From Sphingorhabdus sp. Alg231-15 (GTDB lineage Bacteria > Pseudomonadota > Alphaproteobacteria > Sphingomonadales > Sphingomonadaceae), in NCBI RefSeq assembly GCF_900149705.1, contig NZ_LT703001.1:1798001-1862000 (forward strand): a stretch of DNA of 64,000 bases. The letters run 5' to 3'. Positions 61,115 to 64,000 of this stretch are shown here, one piece after another. How positions within the stretch are numbered: the stretch's first letter is position 1; each line of letters opens with the position of its first letter. The translations under genes and the position numbers were made by a program. The notes under the pieces are model-generated. The model was given only the letters and a program-made list of their open reading frames with translations, was not told the DNA's origin and made no database searches.

Positions 61115-62857
61115 TTGTCAGCTGAAGCTATAGATCCACTGGAAAAGTGGACACCGCCCGCTGGATGGCCCGTGCGAACACGCAAAGACGTGGACGCCTT
61201 GCTGTGTGCACCAGGTCAGCCGTTTGAAATGGAGACGGTCGATATTGATGGTGTGCCCACCCGCGTGTGGAAGAACGCGCATCCTACACTCGCGGCGATG
61301 GCGGAACATGCGCGCGGCCATGGCGAGAGCGAGTTTCTGATATTTGAAGATGAACGCGTCACCTATGCGAGCTGGTATCGGGCAGTGGCAGCTCTCGCTC
61401 TGGAGCTTCAGAATATTGGTGTGTCAAAAGGTGATCGGGTCTCGCTCGCCATGCGCAATCTGCCGGAATGGCCAGTGATTTTCTTCGCGGCGGCGTCAAT
61501 CGGTGCGATTGTTGTGCCGCTCAACGCATGGTGGACGGATCAGGAGCTGGTTTTTGGATTGGCTAATTCTGAAACCAGCGTGCTGCTCTGTGATGCAGAG
61601 CGTTGGGACCGGATTTCCCCGCATTTGAGCCAGTTACCGGATCTGAAACATGCCATTGTGGCACGTAGCCAGAGCGCATTGGCTGATCCTGCGCAGGCAC
61701 TGGAAGAGATTATTGGGCGGCCCAATGATTATGCCGATCTTCCCGATCAAGACCTGCCAGCGGTAGACATGGCACCGGATGATCCGGCGACGATTTTCTA
61801 TACAAGCGGCACAACCGGCCAGCCCAAGGGCGCGCTCGGTACGCATCGCAACCTGACCACCAATGCTATTTCGGTGGGCTATTCGGGCGCGGCGGCGGCC
61901 TTGCGCCGGGGCAATGAATTGCCAGAACCCTCGATTCGGGTTGGTTTAACAGTAGTGCCGATGTTCCATTGCACCGCTTGTTCCGCCATCATGATGCCGA
62001 CCGTGCACGGTGGGCATAAAATGGTGTTCCTGCACAAATGGGACACGGTGCGGGCGATGGAGATTATCGAACGGGAAAAGGTCAATGCAACCGGCGGCGT
62101 GCCGTTCATTGCCTGGCAATTGATCGAGCATCCGGACCGTGAAAAATATGATCTGAGTTCCATCGATGCCATCAGCTATGGTGGCGCGCCGTCTGCACCG
62201 GAACTGGCGCGAAAAATCTACGAGGTCTTTGGCGCCCTGCCCGGCAATGGTTGGGGCATGACCGAGACCATGGCGACGGTGACATCCCACAGCGCCGAGG
62301 ATTATCTCAATCGCCCGACCAGTTGCGGCCCGCCGGTCGCTGCGGCGGACCTCAAAGTCATGAGTGAGGATGGTGCCCATGAATTACCGATTGGCGAGGT
62401 TGGCGAGCTTTGGGCGCGCGGGCCGATGGTCGTGAAAGGCTATTGGAATCGACCGGATGCAACGGCCGAAACCTTCGTCAATGGCTGGGTCCGGACCGGC
62501 GATCTGGCACGTCTGGACGATGAAGGTTTCTGCCATATTGTCGACCGCGCGAAAGACATGATCATCCGCGGCGGGGAAAATATCTACTCCTCCGAGGTCG
62601 AGAATGTCCTCTATGATCATCCTGCGGTGATGGATGCCGCATTGATTGGTATTGAACATAAGACGCTCGGCGAGGAACCCGCAGCAGTCGTACATCTTGT
62701 TCAGGGCCGATCCGCTAATGAAGCAGAACTGCAATCATGGGTGCGTGAGCGGCTGGCAAATTTCAAGGTACCGGTGAAAGTGCTGTTCAGCGAGGACAGC
62801 CTGCCGCGCAACGCCAATGGCAAGATACTGAAACGCGATCTGAAGTCACTATTTTAA
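61115..62857 (+). CDS. Acyl-CoA synthetase (class I adenylate-forming)
   Basis: A 580-residue enzyme that activates fatty acids with ATP and CoA. The phosphate loop is IFYTSGTTGQPKGALGTHRN (about 224-243), with GNGWGMTETMATVTSHS, the adenylate-site WVRTGDLARLDDEG, and LPRNANGKILKRDL near the end. An AGGAGA site lies 6 bp before a TTG at 61115, which is the only suitably placed start. It directly follows the beta-oxidation gene by 29 bp and likely shares its transcript, supplying its acyl-CoA substrate. Confidence 0.92.
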   Translation: MSAEAIDPLEKWTPPAGWPVRTRKDVDALLCAPGQPFEMETVDIDGVPTRVWKNAHPTLAAMAEHARGHGESEFLIFEDERVTYASWYRAVAALALELQNIGVSKGDRVSLAMRNLPEWPVIFFAAASIGAIVVPLNAWWTDQELVFGLANSETSVLLCDAERWDRISPHLSQLPDLKHAIVARSQSALADPAQALEEIIGRPNDYADLPDQDLPAVDMAPDDPATIFYTSGTTGQPKGALGTHRNLTTNAISVGYSGAAAALRRGNELPEPSIRVGLTVVPMFHCTACSAIMMPTVHGGHKMVFLHKWDTVRAMEIIEREKVNATGGVPFIAWQLIEHPDREKYDLSSIDAISYGGAPSAPELARKIYEVFGALPGNGWGMTETMATVTSHSAEDYLNRPTSCGPPVAAADLKVMSEDGAHELPIGEVGELWARGPMVVKGYWNRPDATAETFVNGWVRTGDLARLDDEGFCHIVDRAKDMIIRGGENIYSSEVENVLYDHPAVMDAALIGIEHKTLGEEPAAVVHLVQGRSANEAELQSWVRERLANFKVPVKVLFSEDSLPRNANGKILKRDLKSLF

Positions 62858-62860
62858 ACT

Positions 62861-63790
62861 TCAGTCGTTTTTCGGTGTGACGCGGATAAGGCCTTCCTGT
62901 ACGGCCGATGCAACCAGCTTGCCATCCTGTGTGTAAAGCGAACCGCGATTAAGGCCGCGCGTGCCGCCGGTCCAGTCGCTGTCCATCACATAGCAGATCC
63001 ATTGATCGATCCTGAAATCATCATGGAACCACATCGCGTGATCAAGGCTGGTCGAGAATAATCCGGGTGTGGTCCAGTGCAGTCCGTGCGGGATCATCGA
63101 GGTAGAGAGCAATCCCATATCGGATGCGAAGGCCAAGGTTGCCCGATGCGTCAGTGGATCATCTGGTAGAGGCGCAACGGTCTTGAACCATTGATACTGG
63201 CGCGCGGGTTCACTTTTGCCTTCCGGGCGAAAGCTTCGCACGTCAAAGGGACGTGGCATGCTCATCCGGTGGATATGCTTATCCGATACCTGCGGGTTAC
63301 GGGCAATTTGCTCCATCATACTCATGCATTTTTCGGGCGGTAATACATCCGGCATCGGAACCTGATGTTGGAGCCCGTCTGCTGGTTTTTGAAACGAAGC
63401 AGTCAGGTTGAATATGACCTTTTCATTTTGCCGGACAACGACCCGGCGGTTCGAGATGCTGCGCCCATCAAAGTCGCGGTGCACTCGAAAATGAAGCGGT
63501 TTTGTCTCATCGCCAGCGCGCAGAAAATAGGAATGCAGCGAATGTATGGTCTTTTCCTCATCCACCGTACGGTCTGCCGCAACAATCGCTTGCGCGATCA
63601 CCTGTCCACCAAAAATTCGTTCGCGTGCGGTTGACGCGAGCGCGGGATATACAAACTCATCAGCACCATCTGCTGTAAGATTAAATGTGCGGAGCAACCC
63701 GGCTATCAGCTTTTCAGCGGGCACCGAAGAGCGATGCGCCAAAGCCTCCGACAACCGGCGCTCGACTTGTTCGTCCGTTAGTTGATTCAA
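62861..63790 (-). CDS. tesB: Acyl-CoA thioesterase II
   Basis: A 309-residue double hot-dog thioesterase. The N-terminal half has FGGQVIAQAIVAADRTV, HSLHSYFLRAGD and VHRDFDGRSISNRRVVVRQ. The second half has LAFASDMGLLSTSMIPHG and LDHAMWFHDDFRIDQWICYVMDS, the catalytic Asp region. It hydrolyses acyl-CoA to free acid and CoA, balancing the synthetase on the opposite strand. The two genes converge with only 3 bp between the stop codons. Confidence 0.93.
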   Translation of the reverse strand: MNQLTDEQVERRLSEALAHRSSVPAEKLIAGLLRTFNLTADGADEFVYPALASTARERIFGGQVIAQAIVAADRTVDEEKTIHSLHSYFLRAGDETKPLHFRVHRDFDGRSISNRRVVVRQNEKVIFNLTASFQKPADGLQHQVPMPDVLPPEKCMSMMEQIARNPQVSDKHIHRMSMPRPFDVRSFRPEGKSEPARQYQWFKTVAPLPDDPLTHRATLAFASDMGLLSTSMIPHGLHWTTPGLFSTSLDHAMWFHDDFRIDQWICYVMDSDWTGGTRGLNRGSLYTQDGKLVASAVQEGLIRVTPKND

Positions 63791-63838
63791 AACTGCTTCT
63801 ATTCCTTAACTGTTGCTGATGCCGACTGTCCGGAAGGA

Positions 63839-64000
63839 TCAGGAATATATCTCAAACAATCCGGCGCCGCCCTGACCGCCTCCGATGCACATGGTGACAA
63901 CGCCCCATTTTGCACCGCGCCGCCGGCCTTCCTGCAACAAATGTCCAGCACAGCGTGCGCCGGTCATTCCGAAAGGATGACCGATAGAGATAGAACCGCC
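63839..64000 (-). CDS. Thiolase (acetyl-CoA acyltransferase), C-terminal part
   Basis: The last 53 codons of a thiolase enter from the right edge. The text [16 protein letters not shown] carries the catalytic histidine, and [13 protein letters not shown] carries the second catalytic cysteine; both are diagnostic of acetyl-CoA acyltransferases. It ends at 63839. It lies 48 bp before tesB on the same strand and completes the fatty-acid degradation block. Confidence 0.92.
   Translation of the reverse strand, partial: GGSISIGHPFGMTGARCAGHLLQEGRRRGAKWGVVTMCIGGGQGGAGLFEIYS

Noticed and set aside
1-64000. CRISPR array or insertion sequence
   Set aside because: No regularly spaced direct repeats and no transposase-like protein were seen on either strand.

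Overview
The window looks like a chromosomal segment from a sphingomonad alphaproteobacterium, in the range of Sphingorhabdus, Parasphingorhabdus or Sphingopyxis. This rests on recognised protein families and gene order, not on a database search. The indicators are a Rhodobacter-type gene transfer agent (GTA) cluster with the sphingomonad DUF6127 gene, CpdR, exosortase-A-associated polysaccharide genes, a TonB receptor, SapC, a three-gene pnt transhydrogenase operon preceded by a tiny aa3-oxidase subunit IV gene, and rpmF-plsX-fabH.

Bases 1-9396 hold the head and tail part of the GTA cluster on the minus strand. In transcription order these are a small-terminase-like protein, large terminase, portal, DUF6127, prohead protease, capsid, two connectors, a small unknown protein, DUF3168, major tail protein, two assembly proteins, tape measure and the start of a distal tail protein. 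The frames are open and mostly overlap by a few bases, so the cluster looks maintained. It has been colonised by repeats: a 108-bp palindromic element inserted in frame in the large terminase, two 216-bp long inverted-repeat elements between genes, and two short remnants. A related 201-bp element lies at 16604. A good sigma-70-like promoter precedes the cluster.

Bases 9.5-30.7 kb carry metabolic, envelope and stress genes. These are a secreted alpha/beta hydrolase, a GFA-like protein, a cyclic-nucleotide-domain patatin, a DUF2855 protein divergent from an amino-acid:cation symporter, a YqaA protein, glutamate-cysteine ligase, a TonB receptor, an LprI/pentapeptide-like protein with DNA polymerase IV, a Bcr/CflA exporter, DUF2147, the SO2930 diheme cytochrome with its beta-helix partner, and a DgcA-like epimerase. 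From 29.3 to 33.3 kb there is a small exosortase-A-associated glycosylation set: an O-glycosylation ligase, a glycosyltransferase and two membrane proteins. No exosortase is in the window.

Bases 33.3-46 kb contain an S24 repressor-like regulator behind an unusual cluster of operator-like half-sites. Two small genes run the other way. Then come a metallo-hydrolase, a PQQ sugar dehydrogenase, MAPEG, rpmF-plsX-fabH, an AraC regulator, tRNA-Val(GAC), cpdR, N-formylglutamate amidohydrolase, a probable new small RNA with its own promoter and terminator, SapC and an FAD oxidase. Bases 46-64 kb hold a DEAD-box helicase, a sigma-54 response regulator, the pnt operon with a racemase relative, a diguanylate cyclase, a transglutaminase-like membrane protein, and a fatty-acid block of multifunctional beta-oxidation protein, acyl-CoA synthetase, TesB and the C-terminus of a thiolase.

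The most unusual items are the repeat-riddled but intact GTA cluster, the repeat translated inside the terminase, the candidate small RNA near 42.9 kb, the half-site array of the S24 regulator, and several clean dyads in promoters.
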